Shown piece after piece: positions 17,433 through 25,943 of a stretch of 64,000 nt of DNA; positions within the stretch are counted from its first letter, which is position 1; every line of letters begins with the position of its first letter. The notes beneath the pieces were generated by a model. The model had not been told where the DNA came from and made no database searches. It worked only from the letters and a program-made list of their open reading frames with translations. The stretch comes from Verrucomicrobiota bacterium (GTDB lineage Bacteria; Chlamydiota; Chlamydiia; Chlamydiales; Rhabdochlamydiaceae). The stretch covers positions 619-64,618 of the forward strand of contig JAFEGJ010000002.1 in assembly GCA_018240015.1 (NCBI GenBank). Direction: 5' to 3'. The position numbers were made by a program, and so were the translations under genes.

Positions 17433-20400
17433 ATGTCAGCCGTTAGTTTTTCAACACAGAGCAGTGTTTCAGTAAGCACGTTACAGATCAACTTGATCGC
17501 GGAAGTAAAAAACCTAAGCGAAGCTATATCCAAAGGTGATTTTCAGCGCGTACGAGAGATTGCAAGGTCCCTAACTGGTGAAGGCCGAAAACTCATTGCG
17601 ATGCATATTCTAGAAAAGGAAGGTCCCAGTCCCTTGCCAACAACGATCATGCTTATAGAATCTTTAGGGTCAGATCGCCTTCAATGGGAAGATGAAACTA
17701 GATATCTGCTTGCTAAATGTACCCGCCTTTTCATGGAGCTGACATGTATTAAATGCACTCAAGACAAGAGAACTCTTTACCCTGAAACGAAAAAGAGTTT
17801 AAGAGATCAAATTGACAAGGTACAGGAGCATGCAAAAGAAGATCAAGTTGGCTTAATTTATGAACTCAAATGTGCATCTGAGGCTTTAAAGCTCATTGAA
17901 GAAATGGACCCAAAATATCCTATGCTTATCCTCGAAACTTTATCAAATTTAGGACTTAGCTCCATTCAGAATCTTCTCAGAGAAATTCCTAATCTAGTAA
18001 AGCAGATAGGAAAAGAATGGTTTTCCGAAGCGCTTTATATTTACTGGATAGGAACTCTAGCTCGAGACAACCTTGAATTATTTAAAGAACAACGTCAGAC
18101 GATTGCTCAGCGATTAGAATCTTTAGAAATCGCACAAACCGCTGTTGAGTTTTTCGGTGATATAGTTTTACATGGGTCTTCTAATATCCGAGACTTGGCA
18201 TTAACGGGGGAACCCGGTCTTATTTCTCTAGCTAACTTAAAGGATCCTAGGTTCATTTTACTACGATCAGCAATGTGGCCTGTTAGATTTAGGGCTATTG
18301 AACTACTTTCAGATTTAACAAGTCATGATGACCCTAAGATAGCAAAAGCAGCTACCCAAGCTCTTTTAGTCTGTCGTCTACGAGAGAGCAACCCCAATGT
18401 CAAAAAGCTGCTAGAGCAGTTAGAAAAAAGTCCCAAAATTCACTCTCAATGGAAAGAGCAATTCGAGGCTAAAAAGGGGGAATTCATTGATGGGAATCTC
18501 CAAGAAAAAGAGGGGCTTGAAAAATTAGAAAAGGCCCTTGAGGATCGCGAACGAACTATTTTAGGTAGATCTGAACAGCTAAAAAAAGAAAGAAAATTAA
18601 TGGAGCAAGAAAAATTTTCTCTCAAAAAGGCTCGTGAAGAGCTAGATGTAAGACAGTCTGAAAATCAGGAGCAAAATTCATTAGTAAGAACAAATCTTGA
18701 AAAGCAAGCAAAAATTTTAAAAGACAGAGAACAAGAGATTTTCAAAAAAGAAACAACAAATCGTCAGGCTTCTAAGCAACTAGATGAGCAAAAATTGGCG
18801 ACCGAACACGAACGAGCTTTTGTAAGAGCACAGCTCGAAGAATGCGAAACCCTTCGTGCTAACATAGAAGTGATGCACAAACAGATGAATAAAAGGGTTA
18901 ACGAAGTATTAGATATGGTGTTAGCCCCGCAAACAAGTGCAGTACCTAAAAGAATGGAATTGAACACGGAAGAAGATGTTCCTAATGACTATATTTGTTC
19001 CATTACTAATGAAATAATGAAAGATCCTGTAATGACTGAAGCGGGGCACTCATATGAACGCTTTGCTATAGAAAAGTGGTTGCTCCAAAAAAAGACGGAT
19101 CCTAAAAGCCAAAAACCTATTTCAAATGTGCTTATCCCTAACCATGCTTTACGTGGTGCCATTGAAGAATACACAAATAAAAAGACCCTTCTTTCACAGC
19201 CTGCTCCTGTTGCTCTGCCTCCAAGCAAAATAGATTCTTCTAAGCAAAAAAAACAGTCTTATCAATCAATGCAGGAAAATTCATCATCTGGTTCTACTAC
19301 AGACTCTCAATGGGCAAAAACTAGTAGTAGTGGCCCTTCTCTTTATTCTTCATTGAAATCATCGCATGAAAATCCATCCTCTACTTCTAGATTACAAATT
19401 CGCTCTAGATGGAAAAGCACCCACTCTTTATATCCCTCATTGGAATCATCTAAAACCACAGGCGGTGATGTTGTTTCCCAGGTTGAAACAATAAATCGGA
19501 AGCCCCTCACAACATCTAGACCCGAGCAAGCTTCTTTATTTCAAGCTGAATCTTTTTCTTCTCCGGCTTCACTTCAGAATAAGTTCTCAAATAATGGAAA
19601 TGGACATTCCTCACCACCCTCGAAACAGAATGCACTAGAGACATGGCTCTATGAATTGGAGAAAGCACGAGAAAAGATGGTATTGAGCTATCCTTTACTT
19701 TTGGATAAACAGCACGTCCCAAATAGTCCTGAAAATGATGATAATAGTCTTACAATATCTAACGAGGTACGTCTAAGTTTGGGCCTGCCTCTCATACAAG
19801 GAAATCCTTCGTATCAAAAGAATCCAACAAAACCAGTGGCAGCCCTCCAAAATACGCACATCATTTCACCTATATGGAAGAAAGACTCTTTCTGTTCTTC
19901 TATAGCCTTTGGTAAAGCGAAATGGGAAAAGTATTTTGGGGATGTAGGTGTCGAGCCGCCACTTCCAGCGGACATTGAAGCCATTCTGCAAAGTCCCTGC
20001 CCTTTTTGGGGAAAAGAAGGTAAGAAGGTAGGGGAGACACATCTGCTCGTTCTCATCCCCCAGACCTTAAATGGCAAGCCTCTGACCTTGCAAAATCTCC
20101 ACAAATTGTTCAAAAACCCTAAACAAGGATTTTCAGTAGGATATCATGGTTTTTATCCAGGAAATTATAATGCCGATACCATTACCATAGCATCCCATTG
20201 GGTATTGATGACGAGAGACGTAATTCCAGGCAGTCGAAATAAATCTTATTCTTATCAGGAAAAGCTGGTTAGCCAAGCGCCGTCATATAAAGTACCAAAA
20301 GTCTTAGATGCAACTATTTGTATTTTCACGGAGTATGTGCGTACTGGCAGCCGGTTGTATAGTGATATGACTTATACTCGCAACCAAGAAATGTGGAATA

Positions 20401-20528
20401 AAGACTGGCATTTGGTTATTGGTGATTTTTCTGAGTATGGCCTTAACGTCAACATCAATGGGGATAATGTTTGCGGTTTCTGGGACTGTGATATAGTGGG
20501 GATTGCAGGTTTACGGAAACTCGAGTGA
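17433..20528 (+). CDS. Large U-box domain protein, putative secreted ubiquitin ligase effector
   Basis: The 1031-residue protein has four parts. Residues 1 to about 340 are helical and HEAT-like and share clear similarity with the protein at 43068 (EWFSEALYIYWIGTLARDN versus SWYVDALYVNWIWRLAKDN). Residues about 345-505 are a highly charged coiled coil. Residues about 515-590 are a U-box: DYICSITNEIMKDPVMTEAG, HSYERFAIEKWL, then DPKSQKPI and LIPNHALRGAIEEY, the pattern of eukaryotic U-box E3 ubiquitin ligases. A Ser/Pro-rich low-complexity region follows. Residues about 815-1031 are a conserved-looking module (FGKAKWEKYFGDVGVEPPLP, HWVLMTRDVIPGSR); I recall similar modules ending other large proteins of environmental chlamydiae. 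There is no signal peptide or membrane segment, so type III secretion is likely but inferred. Composition is A+T-rich relative to the V-ATPase genes. Confidence 0.88.
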   Translation: MSAVSFSTQSSVSVSTLQINLIAEVKNLSEAISKGDFQRVREIARSLTGEGRKLIAMHILEKEGPSPLPTTIMLIESLGSDRLQWEDETRYLLAKCTRLFMELTCIKCTQDKRTLYPETKKSLRDQIDKVQEHAKEDQVGLIYELKCASEALKLIEEMDPKYPMLILETLSNLGLSSIQNLLREIPNLVKQIGKEWFSEALYIYWIGTLARDNLELFKEQRQTIAQRLESLEIAQTAVEFFGDIVLHGSSNIRDLALTGEPGLISLANLKDPRFILLRSAMWPVRFRAIELLSDLTSHDDPKIAKAATQALLVCRLRESNPNVKKLLEQLEKSPKIHSQWKEQFEAKKGEFIDGNLQEKEGLEKLEKALEDRERTILGRSEQLKKERKLMEQEKFSLKKAREELDVRQSENQEQNSLVRTNLEKQAKILKDREQEIFKKETTNRQASKQLDEQKLATEHERAFVRAQLEECETLRANIEVMHKQMNKRVNEVLDMVLAPQTSAVPKRMELNTEEDVPNDYICSITNEIMKDPVMTEAGHSYERFAIEKWLLQKKTDPKSQKPISNVLIPNHALRGAIEEYTNKKTLLSQPAPVALPPSKIDSSKQKKQSYQSMQENSSSGSTTDSQWAKTSSSGPSLYSSLKSSHENPSSTSRLQIRSRWKSTHSLYPSLESSKTTGGDVVSQVETINRKPLTTSRPEQASLFQAESFSSPASLQNKFSNNGNGHSSPPSKQNALETWLYELEKAREKMVLSYPLLLDKQHVPNSPENDDNSLTISNEVRLSLGLPLIQGNPSYQKNPTKPVAALQNTHIISPIWKKDSFCSSIAFGKAKWEKYFGDVGVEPPLPADIEAILQSPCPFWGKEGKKVGETHLLVLIPQTLNGKPLTLQNLHKLFKNPKQGFSVGYHGFYPGNYNADTITIASHWVLMTRDVIPGSRNKSYSYQEKLVSQAPSYKVPKVLDATICIFTEYVRTGSRLYSDMTYTRNQEMWNKDWHLVIGDFSEYGLNVNINGDNVCGFWDCDIVGIAGLRKLE

Positions 20529-20842
20529 TACAAAAAACTTTGACGATCAAAGCGAATCGATGAGGTCCATATAAAGTAAGGGATTTTGAAAAGCTTTCTG
20601 AGCGCTAATGGCTTTTTAGCCTTCAAAAAAAACTTGTCGTACCACTTTGTTATGAAAGAGATCTTGAGAATGGATGTTTTTTTACCCAGAAAGGAGTGAT
20701 TAAAGCCAGAAAGGTTGGTTTTTGGTGGAATTCTTTCTTGTAGGATACTTCTTCTCAAAAGTTTCTAGTTTTCGATTCAAAGATGCTTTATAAGATTTTT
20801 TCGATCTCATAGGTCTAATCACTATATTTGATTTCACATAGA
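20529..20842. other. Intergenic stretch without a gene
   Basis: These 314 bases lie between the convergent ends of the U-box gene and the DUF4143-type ATPase gene. The only antisense open frame overlapping it (20372-20758) mostly shadows the U-box gene. A small GGCT/AGCC hairpin occurs near 20609-20622 without a clear U-tract in either useful direction. I see no tRNA fold, long palindrome or coding signal. It is A+T-rich. Confidence 0.6.
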
Positions 20843-22162
20843 CTAAAGAAAAAGTCTCACCAACCGGGGGATTTCATGGAGCATGTAGAAGGGAACGGAT
20901 AGGATCTGGTCTTTCATGGCAAGCGGCTCTTGGCAAATTCTCAGGCCTACTTTACTTTGCTTTTCCTGCATAAATTGACGTAGGGATCGAAGACCAGTTC
21001 CTTTTTTAGCTTTCACTTCGATGGGTATAATCTCTGAGTCGACTTCGATTAAATAATCGACTTCGGCTTCAGCTCCTTTTTTTTCGCGCTGCCAATAGTA
21101 GAGGAGGGATCGATGATGCGGTTTGTCATAGGCTACAAGTTCTTGTCCCACAAATTGCTCAGCAACTTTACCGCTATCGACATGGACAAGATTTTGAGCA
21201 TCCAAGATGGTAGCTATTGGGTGAGGGAGCAAGCCAATGTCTAAAAATAGCAATTTGAATTTTTTCTCTTTTAATTGTGATTCTAATGGTATTCCTGCTC
21301 CAGGATTAGCATAGATACGATGCAAAATACCTGTGCGATCGAGGACGTCTATAGCTTCCATATAATCGCGAGATTGAGCATGAGGATGTATTTTAGCATA
21401 TTTAAAATGTTCGCCAACAAGCCGTGGAGCTGCTTCAAAAAGTAATTTCATGAACTTTTGTTGAGCTGTTTTGGGATATTTTCCAAAGTCACTCACATAA
21501 GTATTCATAAGATTATGATGAATGGAATCTAGTTGGATAAATTGATTGTTTTTTAGAAAATATTCTACAGCTTCTGGCATTCCTCCGATGATAAAATACT
21601 CTCGCACAGTTTCTAATAGTTTATCGTGTGTGGCACGTCCAATGGGCTTAGATGGAGTTGCTTCTTGTATCCATGCCAAAGCCTCGTTTTCTTGTTTGGC
21701 TTTCAAAAATTCATAAAAAGAAAGGGGTCTTAAATAGCAAGATTCAATACGGCCTACGGGAAAAGAAAACTGGTCATCGCCCAAAATAAACTCTAATAGA
21801 GAACCTGCAGCTATGACATGTAATTCCGGCATTTTCTCCTTAAAAAAACGGAGGCTCAAAAGAGCATTAGGACAAGCCTGGATTTCATCGAGAAATAACA
21901 AAGTTTTCCCAGGAACAATAGGTTCATTGAGGCGCGCAGATAAGTCTCTTAAGATGACTTTGGGGTCAAGGTCGTCATTAAAGGCATTTTTAACGCTCTT
22001 TTTTTCTTCAAAGTTGACGGTGACCATGGAGTCGAAGCATTCTTTTCCGAAGCGCTCAATAATATAGGTTTTCCCCACTTGGCGAGCTCCCCGAATAAGA
22101 AGGGGCTTTCGATCGGGATTTTCTTTCCAATTTTTCAGCTCTTCTTCTATAGTTCTCTTCAT
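20843..22162 (-). CDS. AAA ATPase of the DUF4143 type
   Basis: The 439-residue protein has an N-terminal P-loop domain: Walker A RGARQVGKTYIIERF (residues about 24-38) and Walker B LLFLDEIQACPNALLSLRFF. DUF4143-like features follow (AAGSLLEFILGDDQFSFPVG, then LRPLSFYEFL) and the C-terminal part contains YLIEVDSEIIPIEVKAKKGT, the restriction-endonuclease-like segment common in this family, and EVDYLIEV with its acidic residues. Such stand-alone ATPases are widespread and are of unknown function; they are often found in multiple diverse copies. The gene is A+T-rich and has a perfect dyad just upstream of its ATG, suggesting self-regulation. It stands alone and is convergent with the U-box gene. 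Confidence 0.88.
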   Translation of the reverse strand: MKRTIEEELKNWKENPDRKPLLIRGARQVGKTYIIERFGKECFDSMVTVNFEEKKSVKNAFNDDLDPKVILRDLSARLNEPIVPGKTLLFLDEIQACPNALLSLRFFKEKMPELHVIAAGSLLEFILGDDQFSFPVGRIESCYLRPLSFYEFLKAKQENEALAWIQEATPSKPIGRATHDKLLETVREYFIIGGMPEAVEYFLKNNQFIQLDSIHHNLMNTYVSDFGKYPKTAQQKFMKLLFEAAPRLVGEHFKYAKIHPHAQSRDYMEAIDVLDRTGILHRIYANPGAGIPLESQLKEKKFKLLFLDIGLLPHPIATILDAQNLVHVDSGKVAEQFVGQELVAYDKPHHRSLLYYWQREKKGAEAEVDYLIEVDSEIIPIEVKAKKGTGLRSLRQFMQEKQSKVGLRICQEPLAMKDQILSVPFYMLHEIPRLVRLFL

Positions 22163-22174
22163 TTATCCCCTATA

Positions 22175-22229
22175 TTTTCTGCAATTTTGCAGAAAATTAC
22201 CCGGTAATTTTCTTCATTATTGCAGAAAA
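22175..22229 (-). promoter_or_regulatory. Dyad operator upstream of the DUF4143-type ATPase
   Basis: TTTTCTGCAA at 22175-22184 and TTGCAGAAAA at 22187-22196 form a perfect 10-bp dyad with a 2-base spacer, 12 bases from the ATPase start codon. An extra half-site, TTGCAGAAAA, occurs at 22220-22229. The spacing suits binding of a dimeric regulator that blocks transcription or initiation. The regulator is not known. Confidence 0.6.
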
Positions 22230-22247
22230 GTCGGGCATATTTCAAGT

Positions 22248-23258
22248 TTATTTATGCAAATGGTTGATAGTTAGGGATTTGGTTAGTTCTTCGGTAGAGG
22301 CCCAATCGAGGCAAGGATCCGTGATGGATACCCCAAAAGATAGTAGAGACGGGTTTTCAGGGAGCATTTGGGAGCCATGGTTGAGATGGCTTTCCAGCAT
22401 CATACCAAGGATATGGGGATTTTCTTCTCTTTGGAAAAGGACGTTGTCGAACACCGCTTTCTGTTCGAGATGCTCTTTTTGAGAGTTGCCATGCGAGCAA
22501 TCGATGAGAATGCGGCTCTCAGCGCCGACACTTTCCATTTTTTGCAAAGCTTCTTGGACAAAGGCGGGGCTGAAATTGGGGGAGTCGGTCGATCCGCGCA
22601 GCACGATATGCGTGTCGGGATTGCCGGTGCTTTCGGTGGCACACAGCTTCCCTTCTTCATCCATATGAAAAAATGCATGGGGGATGCGCGCGGCCATCAT
22701 GCCTTGGATTGCGGCATCGATGCTTCCATCGACGCTGTTTTTAAAGCCCACGGGCATGGGAAGATGGGAGGCGAGTTGACGGTGGGTTTGAGAGTAGGAT
22801 GTACGAGCACCGATAAATCCCCACGTGATGAGATCGCTGAAAAAAGGAGCGGCCAGGGGTTCTAAAAACTCCATCGCGGCGGGTACTTCCATTTCGGCGA
22901 GGTGGAGGAGGAGTTGCCGGCTCCAATAGATGCCTGTGCGAAGATCATGAGATCCATCAAGGTAAGGATCATAGAGAAATCCTTTCCAACCCAGCATAGT
23001 GCGGGGTTTTTCGATATAGACGCGCATGACTAAAAATGCGTCATTTGCGACTTCATCGGAGAGTTTTTTAAGGCGGTGAGCAAATTCTAAAGCAGAGTCG
23101 GAGTCGTGGATAGAGCAAGGTCCTAGAACTAAGGCTAGGCGCTCATCTTTGCCAGCAAGGAGTTTTCGAACGGTATCGCGGCTGCGCTCGATAAAGCGGC
23201 GCTGGCGCTCGCTTAAGGGCAAGTAGTGCTTGATCTCTTTGGGCGAGGGGAGATGCAT
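22248..23258 (-). CDS. aroF: 3-deoxy-7-phosphoheptulonate (DAHP) synthase, class I
   Basis: The enzyme condenses phosphoenolpyruvate and erythrose 4-phosphate, the first step of the shikimate pathway. The 336-residue protein has the E. coli AroF/G/H layout: LALVLGPCSIHDSD (residues about 41-54), RVYIEKPRTMLGWKGFLYDP, FIGARTSYSQTHRQLAS, MPVGFKNSVDGSIDAAI and LIDCSHGNSQKEH. These contain the expected Cys, Lys, Arg, His and Asp ligands. Which of the three paralogues it matches best cannot be decided by eye, so the symbol is nominal. It stands alone, 24 bases before the end of the first autotransporter gene on the same strand. Confidence 0.93.
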   Translation of the reverse strand: MHLPSPKEIKHYLPLSERQRRFIERSRDTVRKLLAGKDERLALVLGPCSIHDSDSALEFAHRLKKLSDEVANDAFLVMRVYIEKPRTMLGWKGFLYDPYLDGSHDLRTGIYWSRQLLLHLAEMEVPAAMEFLEPLAAPFFSDLITWGFIGARTSYSQTHRQLASHLPMPVGFKNSVDGSIDAAIQGMMAARIPHAFFHMDEEGKLCATESTGNPDTHIVLRGSTDSPNFSPAFVQEALQKMESVGAESRILIDCSHGNSQKEHLEQKAVFDNVLFQREENPHILGMMLESHLNHGSQMLPENPSLLSFGVSITDPCLDWASTEELTKSLTINHLHK

Positions 23259-23282
23259 TTCAAAAAATTAGCATCTTATGAT

Positions 23283-25889
23283 TTAAAAATATACCCCTAG
23301 CTCAAATAAGAAATTGTTACTCCTGAGGTGTTCGCCCCATTGGTAGTCGTAGTCGAGCGCAATCGTCCATTTATCCGAGAATAAAAATCGCTGTTCGGTT
23401 CCGATGATGCCGTAGTTTTTAGAAGCTCCGAAGACGGAGATTTGCGAAGTCGCCTCGAATCCCACCGCTGCGATGCCAAGTTTTTTTGGTTTATCGAGGA
23501 ACTCGTGTTGCCAGTAGCCGCGGATTTCGGGGAGCCAGGTGACTTTTTCTCTCACCAGCTTGCCGCCGAGGCTCATACCGACGTCGCTACGCACTGAGGT
23601 GCGGTGTTGGTGGTTCACGATGACACCTTGATTGCCGGCATCTCGTTCGTGGTATTTTTTCACATAGAGATCGATCGATTGGACGGCGATGATGGGGGTG
23701 AGTCTGACATGATCAAACCACGCGTCGTATCCAAAGGCAAAGTACGTATCCCATTCCCAGCCGTGCGTCTGAGCTTTGGGAGTAGCTCCTGATACTTTGC
23801 GGCGGATATTGTACCACTCGCCACCCATACCGATGGCCATATCGAGGAACATGCGAGGATCGGAAGAGGGAGTGATCGTTGCATAGAGACGTCCAAAGAC
23901 GTTATCGATATCGAAACTTCCCGCATGGTCTTTAACCTTGGCATCAAATCTCTCGTATCCGATCTCACCACCAAAGCCTGCCCAAGAAAACGCATAGTCT
24001 GCTCCGAAGAGTCCGCCCGCGGTATTGTAATGAAATCCCTTTTGAGAATGGATGTTATCGATATGACCAAAGCTTCCCAGCGGCCCAAAATAGATCGAAA
24101 GAGGTTTTCCTTCGGGATTGTTGCGGAAACGCGATGCAGATACTTGCTTACTTGGTTCGTTACTGGCTTCTTTCCCTTGGGCCAGGAAACCTCCTGCACT
24201 CGCGAGAAGTTCATCTTGTGAGAAACTGGCGCTGGTGGATGAAGCGATGTCGACTCTATTGGGTGAGCTGAGGCGGCTGCGCATAAATTGGCACCGCCGT
24301 ACCATCTGCAGATTATGGGCGTCTTGGGTTGCAAACACGGCATTCGCAACGTTGACATGGGCAGGTATTGCAAGCACATCAAACACCATGACTACGCTGA
24401 AAGGATTATAGATGAGAGACGCATGAACGTTGGACGGAAGATTGGTGCTAAACGAAGCAAAAGTTCCACTAATACCCGTTCCTAGAGAGTTATCGATGAC
24501 GACTAATTGTTCTCCATTTACGACGCGTGCATCTGCTAGTTGAGCTTGCAGGGCACCGGCGAGGTTAACTGTTCCGCTATTGACATTAAAAGCTGCGGAA
24601 TCTTGTCTCAATGTTGCTAATAAAGTGCCACTGGCGGTTTGAGTATAGTTTCCTACAAGTATGCCCCCACTCTCAATGGCTGTTCCATTGTTGATGGCGC
24701 CCCCGGGAATTGTGGCATTTCCAAATTTCACAGCTGCTCCGGGGTTAACTGCCACGGAAGCTACAGTTGCTTGACCAATATCCAGCTCCCCTTGGACCAC
24801 AGTAAAAGCGGGGTAATTATCTGAGGGTGTTCCTCCAATGCTAAGAGTGCCGTCCCCTGTCTTTTGCAGGGTTCCATTGGTCACAACGGTGGCTTCCATG
24901 CTCAAACCACTTAGCACTTTTCCGAGAACTCGAACTTGAACAGTGTTACCTCCCAAGTTAATCTGGGCATTCGATATAAGAGAGCTTCCTTGTGTTGCAT
25001 CGCACGTAATGAATCCCCCATTGGGGAGGGATAAATTTCCTGAATAATTACCCCTTGCAAACGATAACGCAGGAGAAGCTGAAGTTTGTGTCAGCGTCCA
25101 TGTTCCCGAGCTCATGGCAACATCGCCACCGCCTGCAATTGTCAAACTCCTGCAGCTTTGGTTGTTTCCATTTCCCGTAACTTGCCCGCCATTTTTCACC
25201 GTGACATCGACATTTGGCCCGAATTGATTGGGTTGCGTTAAGTTGAGAAAACCTGCATTTTGCACGACGAGGGGTCCAAAAATAGTTTTTGATGTCCCTG
25301 CAAGGGTAAAGGTTCCTGCATTCACGGTGACGGTGCCCGAGAGCGAATTATCTATTATTTGTTCCCAGATCATTTCTTGAGGTCCCCAGTAATTGACGTT
25401 ACCAGAGCCGCCGATCGCTTGATCGAAAACAAAAGCGCCCGACGTCGAATTGTTCTGGTAAATGTCAGTATTAGAGGCAAACGTTATAGGGATGTCAAAA
25501 AAGTATCTTGCTCCCGTACTTCCGACGCTGATCAAGGCACTTTGGGATGCTGTGAATGCTTGAAACTTCAGGGCTGTGAAGGGTGCCGTGAACGTTACAT
25601 CAGGCATCATGCCATTGGCTGTTGCAGATAGATATAAGCTACCGATCGTAATGGTTGTTCCGGCGCCCATAGTATTTATGGATACTGGCGAGACCGTAGG
25701 TTTAGGATCAAAGCGGGCGATGTCCCCGTTGGCATTAGGTACCATCAATGGTGTCCAATTCGCAGCGACATCCCAACTAAATGTTCCTGGTCCTCCCTGA
25801 GCGAAAGATGAATCAACAATTGCTTCCACCGACGATAAAAAAAGCGATGAAGCGACAAGTGAAGCTAAATAGGGGTATCGGATAGACAT
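23283..25889 (-). CDS. Autotransporter with beta-helical passenger (copy 1)
   Basis: The 868-residue protein has a signal peptide (residues 1 to about 23, ending SVEA), a passenger of about 500 residues rich in Gly, Asn, Ser and Thr with beta-strand repeats (TVNAGTFTLAGTSKTI, GGGDVAMSSGTWTL), a conserved linker (TQDAHNLQMVRRCQFMRSRL) and a C-terminal barrel from about residue 600 (GKPLSIYFGPLGSFGHI to LFELGVYF). The terminal Phe is the usual barrel insertion signal. It is not a classical chlamydial Pmp: I do not see repeated GGAI or FxxN motifs. It is a tandem paralogue of the next gene upstream. An AGGAAA ribosome binding site precedes the ATG. Role in surface adhesion is inferred from class only. 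Confidence 0.86.
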   Translation of the reverse strand: MSIRYPYLASLVASSLFLSSVEAIVDSSFAQGGPGTFSWDVAANWTPLMVPNANGDIARFDPKPTVSPVSINTMGAGTTITIGSLYLSATANGMMPDVTFTAPFTALKFQAFTASQSALISVGSTGARYFFDIPITFASNTDIYQNNSTSGAFVFDQAIGGSGNVNYWGPQEMIWEQIIDNSLSGTVTVNAGTFTLAGTSKTIFGPLVVQNAGFLNLTQPNQFGPNVDVTVKNGGQVTGNGNNQSCRSLTIAGGGDVAMSSGTWTLTQTSASPALSFARGNYSGNLSLPNGGFITCDATQGSSLISNAQINLGGNTVQVRVLGKVLSGLSMEATVVTNGTLQKTGDGTLSIGGTPSDNYPAFTVVQGELDIGQATVASVAVNPGAAVKFGNATIPGGAINNGTAIESGGILVGNYTQTASGTLLATLRQDSAAFNVNSGTVNLAGALQAQLADARVVNGEQLVVIDNSLGTGISGTFASFSTNLPSNVHASLIYNPFSVVMVFDVLAIPAHVNVANAVFATQDAHNLQMVRRCQFMRSRLSSPNRVDIASSTSASFSQDELLASAGGFLAQGKEASNEPSKQVSASRFRNNPEGKPLSIYFGPLGSFGHIDNIHSQKGFHYNTAGGLFGADYAFSWAGFGGEIGYERFDAKVKDHAGSFDIDNVFGRLYATITPSSDPRMFLDMAIGMGGEWYNIRRKVSGATPKAQTHGWEWDTYFAFGYDAWFDHVRLTPIIAVQSIDLYVKKYHERDAGNQGVIVNHQHRTSVRSDVGMSLGGKLVREKVTWLPEIRGYWQHEFLDKPKKLGIAAVGFEATSQISVFGASKNYGIIGTEQRFLFSDKWTIALDYDYQWGEHLRSNNFLFELGVYF

Positions 25890-25943
25890 AAAAATTTCCT
25901 GGGTTTTAGCTAGAAATAAAACAGTGGAAGAATTTTTGCAAGG

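Noticed and set aside
20609-20622. GGCT/AGCC hairpin as terminator between the U-box and ATPase genes
   Set aside because: The stem is only 4 bp and no U-tract follows on the useful side for either gene.
20372-20758. 128-residue minus-strand frame across the end of the U-box gene
   Set aside because: Two thirds of it are antisense to well-supported coding sequence and the rest has no ribosome binding site or recognisable motif.
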